A stretch of 64,000 nucleotides of DNA from Macrotrachela quadricornifera (taxonomy: Eukaryota > Rotifera > Eurotatoria > Philodinida > Philodinidae): the NCBI GenBank assembly GCA_022393335.1, contig JAJEKB010019266.1:1-64000 (forward strand), in the 5' to 3' direction. Of the stretch, positions 11,613 through 24,245 are shown piece by piece (the stretch's first letter is position 1; each line of letters starts with the position of its first letter). The position numbers were made by a program, and so were the translations under genes. The notes below the pieces were generated by a model. It was given only the letters and a program-made list of their open reading frames with translations. It was not told the DNA's origin and did not search any database.

Positions 11613-14600
11613 TTTAATAGATTTTATGAAAAGAAAAGATAAAGATTTTTTATAAAAGAACAAGTTGTTTCTGAATATTTGTTTTAAAAACTGATATTCT
11701 GTCAAAATATAAGATTTTTCGTATAGTTTATCTGTTTATTTATTTACATAATTTTCATTCTATCGTTTTATATTGGTCAATTATGTATTGTTATTTCAAA
11801 CTTAGAATATAGATGGCGTTAAGCATCTATTTAAATAAATATGTATTTTAATTATTCTTAAACAATTGCAATTATTTTATGTTTTTAACAAAGAATTTAC
11901 TTTTCTATCTTTCAGTTATAATCGAAATATCATTTAAGCATCTACGTATTTTCTAGTGTATTAATTTCGATTCTTATGAATATGAGCTAAACCGAATAGA
12001 TTACGGAGGTATGTCATATTAATCTCAAAATTTGATGATTAGTCAATATTTTCTTTTATAGATATGAACTTTTCTACGCTTTTATATAGTAACTAATACG
12101 AACAATACATTTCTCTCCAATGACTTGTACTTTCATTAGCATATATGAGCTAACAAAAGATACGTACTTCATTACTATAAAACACAAAGATCGTGAAATT
12201 GAATGCAAATAACGAATAGAAACCATATCTAGTTAAAAGATCAACATACCATAATTTACAAGTAACTGTACTGAATGTATAAACACAAGTGATAAGTATA
12301 TCTATAAGGAATATTAATTTGTCATTTTTGAAAATTTCGATAGTAGCTTGAAACAAATTGATGGTTCTATTTCAGACAAAAAAATATAAAATATTTAAGT
12401 AATCAATTAATATCCTTCGAAAAAATAATTCACTTCTGTCATATATTCTGAATTTGATTACAAGAATTAAAATTAAAAAAAGTCGATCCTTGTTATTTTT
12501 TTTATGCAAGTATATGCAAAACTGAAGTTTTAGGCATATGCCTAAATTGTTTAGGACCACTTACTATCATAAGAAATGGATGTTTGTACTATTAGCTCAA
12601 CGAGCTTTATCTACTAATGAAATCATTTTCATAATTGGGAGTGTTCGTAGGTATTCGCATAGTTTATCTGAGTATCCAATCGATTCATATTTTATTCTGA
12701 TTGTATCGCTCGTTTTTAAAAATTAATGATATACAAATATATATATGTTCGATATTTGCTGATATTCGTTTAATCATCATTATGAAATAGAATAGACAAA
12801 CTTATTGAAATAAGTATAGCAATTAAACAAAAACAAAAAATAAAATGATTTGATTGTTGTAAAGTAAAGATTCGTATTTTTTTTGTTGAAAACAAACATT
12901 ATTTTCTAATAACGTATGAAATCGATAGTATATTGTTATAAGGGCCTACTCTCATTAGAAATTTCGATTTTTCGAAAATAAATCAGTATTGAGTTTTCAT
13001 CACAGGAAGATGCGTTGATGTTTACTCTTTCAGAATATATATGGTTTTTGAAAAAATGGTTAGGTTTCAATAGCCTTGCCATAAAAAATGTTCATCTTAC
13101 TATCCTGTTTTCCGAGACATTTTTGTGGTTTCTTTTAGCTCTCGGAAAAGCGTTTCTCATTGTTTACAACAGCGTTACATGTAACGTTCTTATATTAAGT
13201 ATGTCGGATGGCGTTAGTTTATTCGTTTGTTACGCGCTTTAAAAAAGTTCATTGAAGTATATTGAAAATATCCCATGTTAATATGCTTTTTTTGAACTTT
13301 ATCCCAAAAATTCATTTTTAAAACTTCTTTAGCGTTTTTTCTCAAAACATAGTTTTCAAATAGAAAATTTGGAATCACTTCTTTATTTCTCGAGCTATTA
13401 CCAATATTTTTTTTTTGTTTTAAAGATTTCAACGAGAGAAAACTTTTCATCGATCATTTCTTTAAAAATCGAATCCTGGGCTGAGCAAAGTGGAATTGAT
13501 TGTCATTAGATCATCGTTTTTTATGCTTATTTTAAAACATGTGCACGAAAACATCTATAAAAAATCAATAGTACATACTTTAAGAATTCTGTCTGATGAA
13601 AAGTTTGCGTATTGACATTGACTTTAATTTGAGACCAGTCTGAACCCTGTATCTTGTACTGTGATGGAGTGATATTAATTTTTCTGAAGACCAAAAATGA
13701 CCTATGAATCAGCTGGAAATCTGGTATAGTACAACCATTCTAAGTGGAAAAGCATTTCTGAGGGTAGCCCTCCTCATAAAATTAAATGTCAATAAAAAGA
13801 AAAATCGAGCATTTGGCTTTATTAAAACATACATGTGACGCGCAAAAGTAATAGCGCGAATATTGACTTTTATTTCTCTTTGATGGAAGGATACTGAATA
13901 AAAGTTTTTTCCTCTTTCAAATCATACATGAGTTCTATTTATTATACGTCTATAACTGAAATAACCACAGAAAAAAGAAACATCTATAAAGTAAATGGTT
14001 CGCACATTTACAAAATGTGACAGTACAAAATCACAATTTTTATATCTCTTTGATAAATATGTTCTAAATGGTCTATTTTATTATTAATTGCACTGATAGA
14101 AAATTTTCTTTTCTTTCGAAGTGAGTGAGATTTATATTTTATAAGAATTCTTGCGCAATGAATTTTCAATTTTTCTATAGATTGTCAAAAGTATTTTATG
14201 AGACATCAGTTAATTGTAATTATATGTAGTTTTATAAGATTATTTTGACAAGTTCATAAAAGCCAAACTAACTATCGTTTGATAAAATGTTTTTGATGAA
14301 ATTATAGAAAAACCGCACCGTTGGATATAGAAATCGATATTTTCTGTTCGTCTTTCAATTATATGGAAAGTTTGGGCTTGTTTTGAGAATAAATTTTCTT
14401 TTTTTGTTACATTTTTTCGTTTATGAACGCGTGATTAATAAAAATTTTCTATCTTTTGGAGAAAAAAAAGTTTTTTCAATATCTTTCTACTTAGAGAGAG
14501 ATCAATATTGATATTGGCACTATTACCGTTGCATATGTAAATTATTATGAGTTTATTATTTTATTAACATTACGTGATAGTTCTTGTTTTTTCTGATTAA

Positions 14601-16609
14601 TAACGATCGAAGGAAACATAGAATATTCTCTAACTCGATTTCTTATGGTAACGTGTTTAACACACTTTCTTTGCTCGTGATTGATATTTGATAATAAAAA
14701 GCGTATATATATATAAGTCACATACATTTTTGTGGTGTGCATAAAATTTTTGTTCTTTAACAAGAGTGAGTGTTTTATCGAATTGAGTTCGCTGTAATAG
14801 TTATTTTTAATTATATACAAGATTCAAATGAAATAAAAATATTTGATCATATGAAACATAGTTGTATGGAAGTCTTGCACAATTAAATTTAATAAAGTAC
14901 AATAATTCTATCTACAAATTGTATTAATTTGGTGATACACTGTTAATTATATAATGGTGGTGTACGTATTTTGTTTTTTTCCTTTTAAACCTTTATATTT
15001 GAAAGATTTTTTCACTTTAATCCGTTTGATATTATGTGAGATATTTTTATTCTGGATATTTTCTTTTTTTTTTTTCATCACTCATGAATTGTCTAGTTCG
15101 AGTTTGAATAGAAATAAAATTTCAATAACATATTATCATTTTGGAAATAAATCAAGGAAAAAACTTAATCTAATAATTGATTTTAGCAAAGGAAGCAAAG
15201 CTTATATTGACTAGAATTTTTATTTCGAATAGGAATGTCTCATGACAACGATGGAAAAACGAAATAAAAGAATTTGATGTGTAACCGAATTTTCAATCTA
15301 ACTAATTGATGATAAGTCAATTGTTTGTATTTTAAATGATCTTTATATATTTAAATAGATGAATGATATAGGGAATAATCAAATGTACTTGAAAAAAAAA
15401 TCACGAACAAATGAAAGCTTCTATATCACATATCAAAATACGAGAGGATTTAAAAAAAAACCTGAAATTAAAGAAAAGAAAATTTAGGTCGTGTTTGTCG
15501 TCTGTGTGGTCATAAAGATGAGAAAAAGAATAAAGAACATCGCATATATACGTGTTGTATTTGCTATCGTTACGATAGAAAAGAAGAGAAGAGATATTCA
15601 ACATTAATGATTAAGACGATAACAATCGGATTTATATATTATAAAACAATCTTGAAGTGATGCACTGTTCCACATTAGACTGTAAGTGTATATTCATTAA
15701 GGTACAAGATACTAAAAGGAACACACCATCAGAATATGGATAGAAACAGACGACATAACATAAAATAAATCATGAAGCTTATGATAAGGACGATATAGAA
15801 TATAAAATGCACATGTGTTATTACCCTGTTAGTAAATGAATGGGTGGTCTCGAACGAATTGATAATTCAATTGAATCACTGTAGACTCATTCGCATTGTG
15901 AAATCTGTGCCTGTGTCGATTCTCCTCCTTTTAACACAAAGTCATTACAGTTCAAAACTTCATCTTTTTGTCTTGACACAATATCTGATTGTTTTTGATA
16001 GTTTGATAATATCTGGATAGACTCTCTATTCTATACAACTCACCATTAGCAAGTTTTGCCTATATGTATATAATATTTATAGCGTGTATTTTAACCTTTT
16101 GCTCATTGTCTATTTCTTGAAGACAGTTCATCATTGAATGAAAACTACGCTTACGATAAAATCGAGTATTTGTGTTTCTCTTATGGTTATATAAAATCGA
16201 ATTTGAATTATAATTTATAATTCATATTATTTTTTTTCTATTTTGATCGACTGAGATTGTTATGTGATCTGGAAAATTTCATTGTATATTTCAACTCGAA
16301 TTAGACAGCTATTCAACTTTCGATTGGTATGGTTAGCTCCCTTATATCTAATCATAGTACGTTTTGTATGAGACTCACCAATAAAGAATCTACAGCATAT
16401 CCTTTTCGATAGCTACATAATTATTATGAAATAATTAATTCATAGTATATAAAAATATTATATTAAAATTTTTTAATATTAACTTTCAAGAATAATGAAT
16501 ATAATCGTCATTTTAGATTAATTTGTCATAATGAACAAATATTATTCTTCTCAAGATATTTTGAGAAAATGAAGAAAACAACGAGATGAAAATCTCAATC
16601 TATACTTTT
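11613..16609. other. Five kb without a supported gene
   Basis: Both strands contain only short open frames of low-complexity composition. None shows a domain, a credible exon chain or similarity to other genes in the window. No long palindrome was spotted here either. The stretch may contain regulatory DNA or decayed repeats that cannot be recognised by eye. Confidence 0.5.
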
Positions 16610-17509
16610 CAGTACCAACTCAACTTGGTGGCTTTCGTATTATTGATATACCTGGTTTCAATAATCTTAAAATTCAGTCCAGAAATCCATCATTGAGCAA
16701 CAAATCAATTCTGAATATGTTGCAAGAACAATTAGATGTTAATGATCCTCTTCATCTTGTTGCTATTGTTTTCATTCTCTTAGATGGAATCAAACAAGAA
16801 GATATTGAAACAATACATTTTGTGCAAATATTATTACCTCATTTGACTAACAGAATGATATTAATTGTGACACATGCTGAAGAGTTAAATACTGACAAGA
16901 AGAATCGATTCATTGAAGAATTTTTTAATTATCCAAACTTTAAAAAATATAATTTACGAAGCTTTTTCAAAATCGATATTCTTTTCGTTGGTTGTCTTCA
17001 ATATGAATCACTGAAGTAATTAGATTATACAACACTTGCTAATGAACATCAGAATATATTAGAAATGCGAAAGCAATTTATCGAAAAATGTTTTAAAAAT
17101 GTCTCCTTTTCCAAGAAACAACAATCTAACAATAGTTATTTGGCACCTCAATCTCATTATTTCTATATTTTTCTTCTTGCTGCGATTATCGCTACTTCCG
17201 CTGGTAGTTACTGGTATTTTCATACTTATCTTCTAAGAGAAGATATTTCTGATCAAGTGCATGATCAAACTTTCAGATGGTAGTGATGATCAATCCACTG
17301 CAAACACTACACCTACTATCATGTCATTAAAAACAAATGATACAGCTAATGAGGATTTGTACAAGATTTTACTAGAGATGAAAGAACTCACTAAAGCATT
17401 AAAAACTTAATCGGATGCTATAGTAAGAATTAAAGATCGTTTATATAATAAAGAAAGTGAATCGGAAGAAAATAAAAGACGTGGAAAAAGCTTAGTAAAT
17501 GAAATATGA
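16610..17509 (+). pseudogene. AIG1/GIMAP-like GTPase, decayed copy
   Basis: The reading frame resumes directly after a CTTTTCAG acceptor-like site. It shows the G3-like segment RIIDIPGFNNL, the LIVTHAEEL motif (G4 region), the RFIEEFFNYPNFKKYNLRSFF block and the FVGCL motif. These align with the neighbouring GTPase (VLIITHCEE, HFIEEFFQHPDVIKYRLRDLF, FTGCL). A C-terminal membrane segment of about 20 residues follows (17150-17220). No P-loop exon was found upstream. The frame is broken by a TAA at 17017, a shift around 17265 and another TAA near 17408, before a Lys/Glu-rich tail ending near 17509. The damage argues for a pseudogene, though unusual splicing cannot be wholly excluded. Confidence 0.75.
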
Positions 17510-17624
17510 ATATTAGTTGTAATTCTGTTCTTTAAATATATTTGATAATAGAATATATTTCTAATATTCATCATTATTTTCTAGATTAAACTGTAATTTT
17601 CATAGTTAAATCATTCATTAAAAC

Positions 17625-18683
17625 ATGACTGAATTACGAGTAAGTTTTTTGTTATTCTTATACTCAAATTTTCATTTAAATTTTATCAATATAAAAAGTA
17701 TTTGAAAAATAATTTTATTTCTTTTTAATTTTTAGACGCGAAGATTAAATACTAAAGATGATAATCAAAATGAGAACAATCGAAGAGGTAAATTTATTTT
17801 CTAATTATTATCTTTATATAAATCATATATTATAGCTCTAATTCTCAGAGAATCTGCAATGAGTTATGATGAAATGATGGATCAACTTAAAGATGAACTG
17901 AATAGCCAAAATGAATATCCATTCACTGAATGGACCAATCGAAATATTGTATTAATCGGGAGAACACGCGCTGGCAAATCTACTATTTCTAGCATGATTC
18001 GCGATCCTTTTTATATGCCTCCATTAGCTAGTCTTTTTGCTGGTACACGAAATATTGCTTTTAATAGAACCACTACCAATCATGATGGAAATGCTTATCT
18101 TTTAACTATTATTGATTCACCCGGTTTATATGATAGTATGCGAAATGAAGGTGAACGTTTAAGTAATGATACAATTAAAAATTATCTTGATCAATGTATT
18201 ACAAGAGATATAACACATATTCATGCATTTGCATTTGTTTCTCGCAGTGGCAGTGGAATTAATATAGAAGATATACATTCAATGGTTTTTATTAAAAATA
18301 AATATCCAGAATTAAGAAAATTTTTTGTTTTAATTATAACACATTGTGAAGAAAAAAATGAAGATGAACGACAACATTTTATAGAAGAATTTTTTCAACA
18401 TCCGGATGTAATTAAATATAGATTACGAGATCTTTTTGGATTAGGAGTTTATTTTACTGGTTGTCTTCGACCACAATTACAACGTATTTCAAATATAATA
18501 GCAGCTAGAAATCAAGCAAGAAATATCATGCAAATGCGAAAAGAATTAATTAATTTTATTATTAATTGCCAAGATACATATAATATTCATTATGCACTAT
18601 CAAGTATTACAATCGTTGGCAAAATTATTCAAGGTTTTATTTTGTTTTTCCCTTTTCTGGAGAAAAGGGTTATACAGCCGTAA
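17625..18683 (+). CDS. AIG1/GIMAP-like GTPase
   Basis: Exons 17625..17639, 17736..17787 and 17836..18683 join in frame to 304 residues. The G domain has IVLIGRTRAGKST (P-loop), LTIIDSPGLYDS (G3), the conserved-box-like stretch HIHAFAFVSRSGSGI, and FVLIITHCEEKNED (G4 region with the THxE type seen in AIG1 proteins). Such GTPases oligomerise on membranes and in other organisms act in immune or stress responses; the role here is unknown. The N-terminal extension is short and polar. The homologous pseudogene just upstream has a typical C-terminal membrane anchor, whereas this frame ends soon after a hydrophobic IIQGFILFFPF stretch. The reading frame there enters a perfect hairpin and GC-richer DNA, so the true tail may have been lost or may lie on an unseen exon. 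Confidence 0.8.
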
Positions 18684-19160
18684 ATATCTTTTTACTCAAT
18701 CTGTTTCCTTATTCTAATCGGTTAGAAAACAGCAACGGCTTGATTGATAAGGATGGCGTGTAGTGTTTCCTAAAAAGCTTGTCAGCGTAGTCCCTTTGGG
18801 ACTAAAATGTGGAACCCACATGTCTTTAAGCAATCGAGGCCTGATTAAATAAACATAGGAATCGATTTCTGTATTGTGCCTCTTTGTAATGGAGGGGTGT
18901 GCGTAATGGGGGCTGTCTGTAAGAAGAGGTGGGAACGGGGGAATGGGCCGTAAAACTTCGACTTAAAACTTACACTCACATTTTTCATATATGAATTCCA
19001 CAAAACTTCCACTAAAGAGTGCTGGGGTATGGGAAATCAAATAGGTTCATCAGTTTTTGAAGATGTTTGAAGGGGATTTTTACACTCAAACGGTATTCTT
19101 TTCTGAAGTTAGACCAAAGATTTTTGGGGTCAAGGTATCGGATGGCGTCATTATGATTTA
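18648..19160. other. GC-richer segment starting with a perfect hairpin, possible insertion
   Basis: A perfect 9-bp inverted repeat, CCCTTTTCT then GG then AGAAAAGGG (about 18650-18669), overlaps the last codons of the GTPase. For about 500 bp downstream the DNA is clearly richer in G+C than its surroundings and contains further small hairpins (CCCTTTGGG near 18800; TGTGG/CCACA near 18815). I suspect an inserted element, but no target-site duplication, far end or coding sequence was identified. Confidence 0.4.
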
Positions 19161-19949
19161 GATATTCATAAAGTTTGATATAACGCGGAATTTTCAGAAT
19201 AATGGCAAAATTGAAGGTTTAACACAATATTTATCGTATGATTACTATAATAAAAGGAAATTAACAAAAAAAACAAACATGGAATAAGATTTTAATTACA
19301 TTTTATAGAATTATCGATACCGTCCATCCATACAATTGCTATATTTAACATACTTTATATAATTACTATAACCGGCATTGGTATTTTGTTTACTATTTTT
19401 ATAGTGTCATTTTATTATGCAACGAAAAATTTATCTTAAGCATACTGTACTGAAAAAAAGCAAATGTATACTAATTCGTTTTCTTTTTAACATTTTTTCA
19501 TTCTATATAAAAAACAACGAAATGTTCAAAATGTTCACAACATGATTTTTAGTTTTAATATAGTTCCATTTGAAGCAATACAATAATTTATTTTTAAACG
19601 GGTATTTCAATTTTTTGATTTGTTTTAAAAGATTTTTAAAAGACTAAAAAAATGTTTAGAAATGAATATTTTATTATGGGAAACAGGTTTTTCTAATTTC
19701 AATTTCATTCTTAGATACAATGATGCATCAATAAAGTACATTTGTCATTTCCAAAGTATTTAATTCCATTTTTAAAGATTAAACGATAATATTGTAAAGA
19801 TTTTTGTTTTTAGTCCTTTCAAAGTATATTTTTAATGAATGGAGAACCGAACATATTTATTAATAATAAAGTCAAAATTTTATCATTTGTTTGTTTATGC
19901 AAGTGTCATGCTTAGAGCAATTCAAAAAAAGTGGCCATCCTATCATATG
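19161..19949. other. Intergenic, nothing recognised
   Basis: A+T-rich DNA with no open frame of interest and no clear repeat structure. Confidence 0.45.
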
Positions 19950-20415
19950 TTCGTATAGACCGTTTGAAAAAATTTTCTTTTTCTATGAACAGACAGTGTC
20001 TTTTGCTCTATTTTTCTATACTAATTAATTATATACTATTCAATTGATATAATTTATAATAATTGACGATAAAAACTGTTTCTGTTGAAAATTAGTTTGT
20101 ATCATTTGATTAAAATAATAACACTAGTGTAGAGCTTGTCATGCTGGATCTTATGCTTCGATATATTATTTTTTTAATACAGTGTATTAAGTATTGATAA
20201 AGTGAAATGCAAAAATGTCACATTCATTATAATCTAATGCTACTAGCGACTTTTCAACAAATATGGTTCTTATCGAAATTTTATTATTATTCAATTAGTT
20301 GAAGAAGATCAACTACCATAGAGAATAGAGCAAAAGTTGCTCAATCTGTTCATAAAAAATAAAAATTTCTTCAAGCTTTTTATAGGAAAATAAGGTGTTC
20401 AGACCACTATTTTTC
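19950..20415. repeat. Decayed foldback (palindromic) element
   Basis: Left-arm strings such as GAACAGACAGTG and TTTTGCTCTATTTTTCTAT (about 19987-20021) reappear inverted around 20325-20355 (AATAGAGCAAAAG, AATCTGTTCAT). The inner parts also match imperfectly (ACTATTCAATTGATAT against the ATTCAATTAGTTG side). The unpaired centre (about 20120-20220) resembles an arm of the element at 25690-26245, including AGAGCTTGTCATGCTGGATCTTA-like and GTGAAATGCAAA strings. Degenerate copy of the same kind of element. Confidence 0.55.
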
Positions 20416-21172
20416 GTATGATTTAAGTATATTAATTGCTTTTATCTACTGGAATACTGTGGATCATGTTGAAGAGCCAAACAATTTTGAATAAAAATGA
20501 AGACGAGAAGCAAGCAAATAAATGTCATTTTGGTATATAGATTCATGCACATCCTATTTATATTTCAATACGATTTATAATAATGATGCAGATTTATTGG
20601 AAATGAATGACATTAATAAATATAACATTGATTTTGTGTATTTTTTTCAAAAAAAAATCTTTGTTTTTTCAAATAAACAATTCAAATTTTTGGATAATTA
20701 AAATTCTTGTACTGTTTTTTATTCAATTGATAATTTAAAAAGTGGAGAATGTTAACTATATGGAGCCATATATCAATACATTTTATGCATGCTCGTAATG
20801 TCATGGAAAAAGAACTAAAAGACAATGTATTGAGACATTTGTAACAAATTTATATTATTAGGATACTTTATGAAATTTTAAAAGAATGACAAGTTGAAAT
20901 CATACAATTTTAGTGATGAGTTCAAACAAATATCTATATGCACATAGATTACAGAACACACATGTCTTTATTATTAGTGTCTATTAGTAAATTTAATTAT
21001 TTTATTCTCATGTTCTGTATTTTTTTTTACAAAAATTAAGTTTGAATAATAATAATAATATAGGTGAAAATCTAAAAGAAGATGTAAATATTAAAACAAT
21101 ATTTTCTATTACTATTTAAATAAAAATAGAAAATGTATTATGCACTAACAAAAAGCAAGTAATGACGTTTAT

Positions 21173-22312
21173 ATTTGGATAACTCCGTGAAGTTTCTACC
21201 AATTTGTGAAAAAAATTTTATTTTTCAGTTTTCATGCCATAGTTAGATGTGTCACGGTCGAAAACGGTCTGAGATAACAATTAAAAAGATTTTTGGTTCT
21301 ATAAAGTATGAAGATCCAGATCATTTTTTAGGAACAACTAAATACATATGGATGTGATTATCTGGTATGATGCTCCATAGGAAATTATATTACTCGAGGA
21401 AAGAGTATATAAGAAATTTTATAATAAAAAGAAAACTGATCAAAAATGGGATTTATTAATACCAAATTGTAACAGCTTTGCAAACTTTGTAATGTCAAAA
21501 TTAAGAAATTTCACTTACATAATTCGATAGATCTCGTTGAGCTCTAGAAAACTGTATGTATTAGACTATTTTTTGCACCATTTTTTTAAGACAAAAAATT
21601 CTAAACACAGCTTGGAAAATCTTTAAAAGCTCATATTTTCAATATGCAAGAAAAGCATACAATTTTTCCATGAAATTAGTTTTTATCATTTCACATATTT
21701 TGAAATAAACTTAATCGATCTTGTTTTCCACGTTGCATCAATTGAATATATTTCAAAACACGTAAAATAATAAAAATCAATTTCATGAAAAAATTGTGTG
21801 CTTTTCTTGCGTATAGAAAATATGAGTTTTTAAAGATTTTCCAAGCATTTTTTTGTATTTTTTCTCTTGAAAAATGGTGTAAAGAACAGTCTAATACGTA
21901 CAGTTTTGCAGAGCTCGACGAGATCTATCAAATCATGTAAAAATTTTCAAGAAAAAAAGTATTTACTTCATTTTTGAATTACTAGCTGGCATCTTAATTT
22001 TCTATGACAAAAACGTGTGAAATTTCTCAAAATTTCTTAAGTATGCAAAACTTACAATTCAGTATAGGATTTTTTTATATACTCTTTCCTCAATTAATAT
22101 AATCTCTTATGAAACATCATGCCAGATGATCATATCTATATGTATTTAGCTATTCCTAAAAAATCACCTGGATCTCCATACCTTTTACAACCGAAAAGAT
22201 TTTTATTTTTATTTCAGACTGTTTTCGATTATGGCATGTCTAACTATGGCATGAAAACTGAAAAATAAAATTTTTTCCACAAAGTGATAGAAAGCCCAAG
22301 GATTCACCCATA
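21173..22312. mobile_element. 1.1-kb imperfect palindrome (foldback/MITE-like)
   Basis: The two halves are inverted copies around a centre near 21740. Outer arms: GTGAAAAAAATTTTATTTTTCAG (shown in part; about 21206) against its inverted partner near 22259-22281; then AGTTAGATGTG against CATGTCTAACT. Inner arms: AAGCATACAATTTTTCCATG (about 21652) against CATGAAAAAATTGTGTGCTT (about 21784). No open frame of note lies within, so it would be non-autonomous. The arms have diverged by substitutions and small indels, meaning the palindrome is old rather than an assembly artefact. Confidence 0.7.
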
Positions 22313-22551
22313 CTTTGTTGAAAAGAAAAGATCAGAAACTCTTTTTGAGTTTTCTTGATAATGATTAAAATGATGATATAGATGAACTAGTTAGCCAATA
22401 CGGCGAAATTTTGATGCTCTTTTTCGCTGGAATAATCATTGAAATTGATAAGAAATTGTTTTAATTTTGATCAATTTCTTAAAATTGTCTGTTCTGTGTT
22501 TAATTATATTTAAAGAGAAAGTAGAAAAAAATCGAGAATATAAAAGTCAAA

Positions 22552-22962
22552 CTATAGAATTTTTTTTCCGACATGATCAAGAGCTCGACGAAAGATATAT
22601 TGAAGAATAAAGCCAAGAAATGCCATTATGTAAGGAATAAAACGCCGTACGTATCGTTCAATCAATGCTGATGGTTTGCTTTCTTTCACTCTGAATTCTT
22701 CTTTCGCTTTCTTATAAGTATTAGCATATAAATCAATATGTTTATATTTACATTTACTTGTTTTATTATTATGTTTACATTTTCCATTAATATAATATGT
22801 GCAGGCATCATTGGGTAGACCAATTAAAGGGCATTCACTTCCTTTAAGACAATTTTTATTTTGATGTTCACATGGATGCGTTAAATGTAGTACATCTTTA
22901 AATGCATCCTTTATATGTTTATCCAGTCTTTTATTATAATCATCCGATGGAATTATTTTCAT
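22552..22962 (-). CDS. Small Cys/His-rich protein with C-terminal membrane anchor
   Basis: 136 residues from the first ATG of the frame; the open frame reaches further upstream to about 22999, where a T-rich stretch ending in AAG could be a splice acceptor, so an extra 5' exon is possible. The centre holds closely spaced Cys and His residues: HPCEHQNKNCLKGSECP followed by ACTYYINGKCKH and KCKYKH. The second cluster resembles a CCCH zinc finger, but the middle spacing (C-x7-C-x8-C-x3-H) is longer than the classical one. The last 35 residues include a hydrophobic segment, FIPYIMAFLGFILQYIF, flanked by Arg/Lys, typical of a tail anchor. It may bind zinc, and RNA or protein, at a membrane surface; that is inference. 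No known gene was recognised. Confidence 0.5.
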   Translation of the reverse strand: MKIIPSDDYNKRLDKHIKDAFKDVLHLTHPCEHQNKNCLKGSECPLIGLPNDACTYYINGKCKHNNKTSKCKYKHIDLYANTYKKAKEEFRVKESKPSALIERYVRRFIPYIMAFLGFILQYIFRRALDHVGKKIL

Positions 22963-22989
22963 TTTTGTTATTTCACACCAAATATCCAA

Positions 22990-23674
22990 ATATAAGATCT
23001 TAAAAAAAATATTTTCTTAATTGAGTATATATATTATCAGTTTATAAAAATATCTTAGAATGGATTTTTTATCAAGATTTTATCGCTTTTTTCTTTTGCA
23101 GACACGACAGAGAAGAAAAACGATGACGCAAATCTTATCAAAACAAATCAGCACATGTACAGTATGAAAGAATTGTTAATGGCAACCATTTCTTCTTTTC
23201 TTACTTTAAAAAAGGGATAGAAACTGATGAGATAAGAAAAGAAAAGAAAAGAAAAGTGAGGCAACAATGACTGTTTAACTAATAATACGCAAATAGAGAA
23301 TAATAGAGAAAGAGATAATGAACGGGCAAGAATCTGTCCTAGTTCATTCTCGTTTGTATCTGTGAATTTTCTCCGAGATGAATATCGCATATCACTCTTG
23401 TGTAAAAACTTGTATTCTTACAGAAAACACTAATATTTATCATGAAGTAACCATTCAATGTACAGGTTTATGTATAACCCTTTGCTATGACAGTAGCGAT
23501 TTGATTCCAAGTTAAATACTTAAGAAATTTTATATCAAATAAAAAAGTGTCGAAAACAAAATTTAATGTCACTAAATAGTAATACTTATTAAAATCGTCT
23601 AATGTCCAACTTATGAAATTTCAAAAATTTATGAAAAATGTTTTCCGTGTTAAAACACAGGTTTATTCTCTTTA
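22990..23674. other. Spacer upstream of the Cys/His-rich protein gene
   Basis: A+T-rich with purine tracts (GAAAAGAAAAGAAAAG near 23240). A minus-strand open frame at 23148..23390 is hydrophobic and low-complexity and is not considered a gene. Confidence 0.4.
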
Positions 23675-24245
23675 TACGCAGAGAGTGTCCCAGAAGTCGT
23701 GCAGAAAAGTAAATGCAAAGAATTCATCGATGATTCAAACTTTTTTATGAGTCTTTTGTTACTTTATAGTATATACTTTTAAATTTTATTCTGCTTAATT
23801 TTATCTTCAATTATCGCTTCGAATGCCCCTGAAGAACTGAAATATATGAATTCATGCTTTTCAAAGCTTTTAGAAATTATGTCAAAAACCTTCGTTTGAA
23901 ATAACTTCGATTTCATTACTGACATTTAACCTGCGTATCAGAAAGACTTTTTATATAAGTTTTAGTGTAAAATACCTTGTTGATCAATAAGCTAGTGTTC
24001 GGCAATGAAATCAAGGTTATTTCAAATGAAGATTTTTAGCATATTTTCTAAAAACTTTGAAAAGCATAAATTTATATATTTCAGTTGTGTAGGGACATTC
24101 GAAGCGATAATTGAAGATAAAATTATGCAGAATAAAATTTAAAAGTATATACTATAAAATAACAAAAGGCTCGTATAAAAAGCTTGAATCATCGATGAAT
24201 TTCTTGCATTTACTTTTCCGCACGATTGTTGGGTCACCCTGTATA
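23675..24245. mobile_element. 0.57-kb palindromic MITE with CAGGGTG-type end
   Basis: Inverted halves centred near 23965. Matching blocks include GAAAAGTAAATGCAA against TTGCATTTACTTTTC, ATTCATCGATGATTCAA against its exact complement region, AGTATATACTTTTAAATTTTA-type strings, and ATCTTCAATTATCGCTTCGAATG against the CATTCGAAGCGATAATTGAAG arm (both shown in part). The right end reads GGGTCACCCTGTATA, the reverse complement of a TATACAGGGTGACCC end; the left end is degenerate (GAGAGTGTCCC). Ends of this kind and TA flanks are typical of Tc1/mariner-derived MITEs. No coding capacity. Confidence 0.72.

Noticed and set aside
14545..15604. Several 67-91-codon frames around 14.5-15.6 kb
   Set aside because: Biased A+T-driven composition, no motif and no exon chain; indistinguishable from chance.
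23148..23390. 80-codon minus-strand frame with a hydrophobic stretch
   Set aside because: Composition is low-complexity (Leu/Phe/Ser from pyrimidine tracts) with no splice context or domain.
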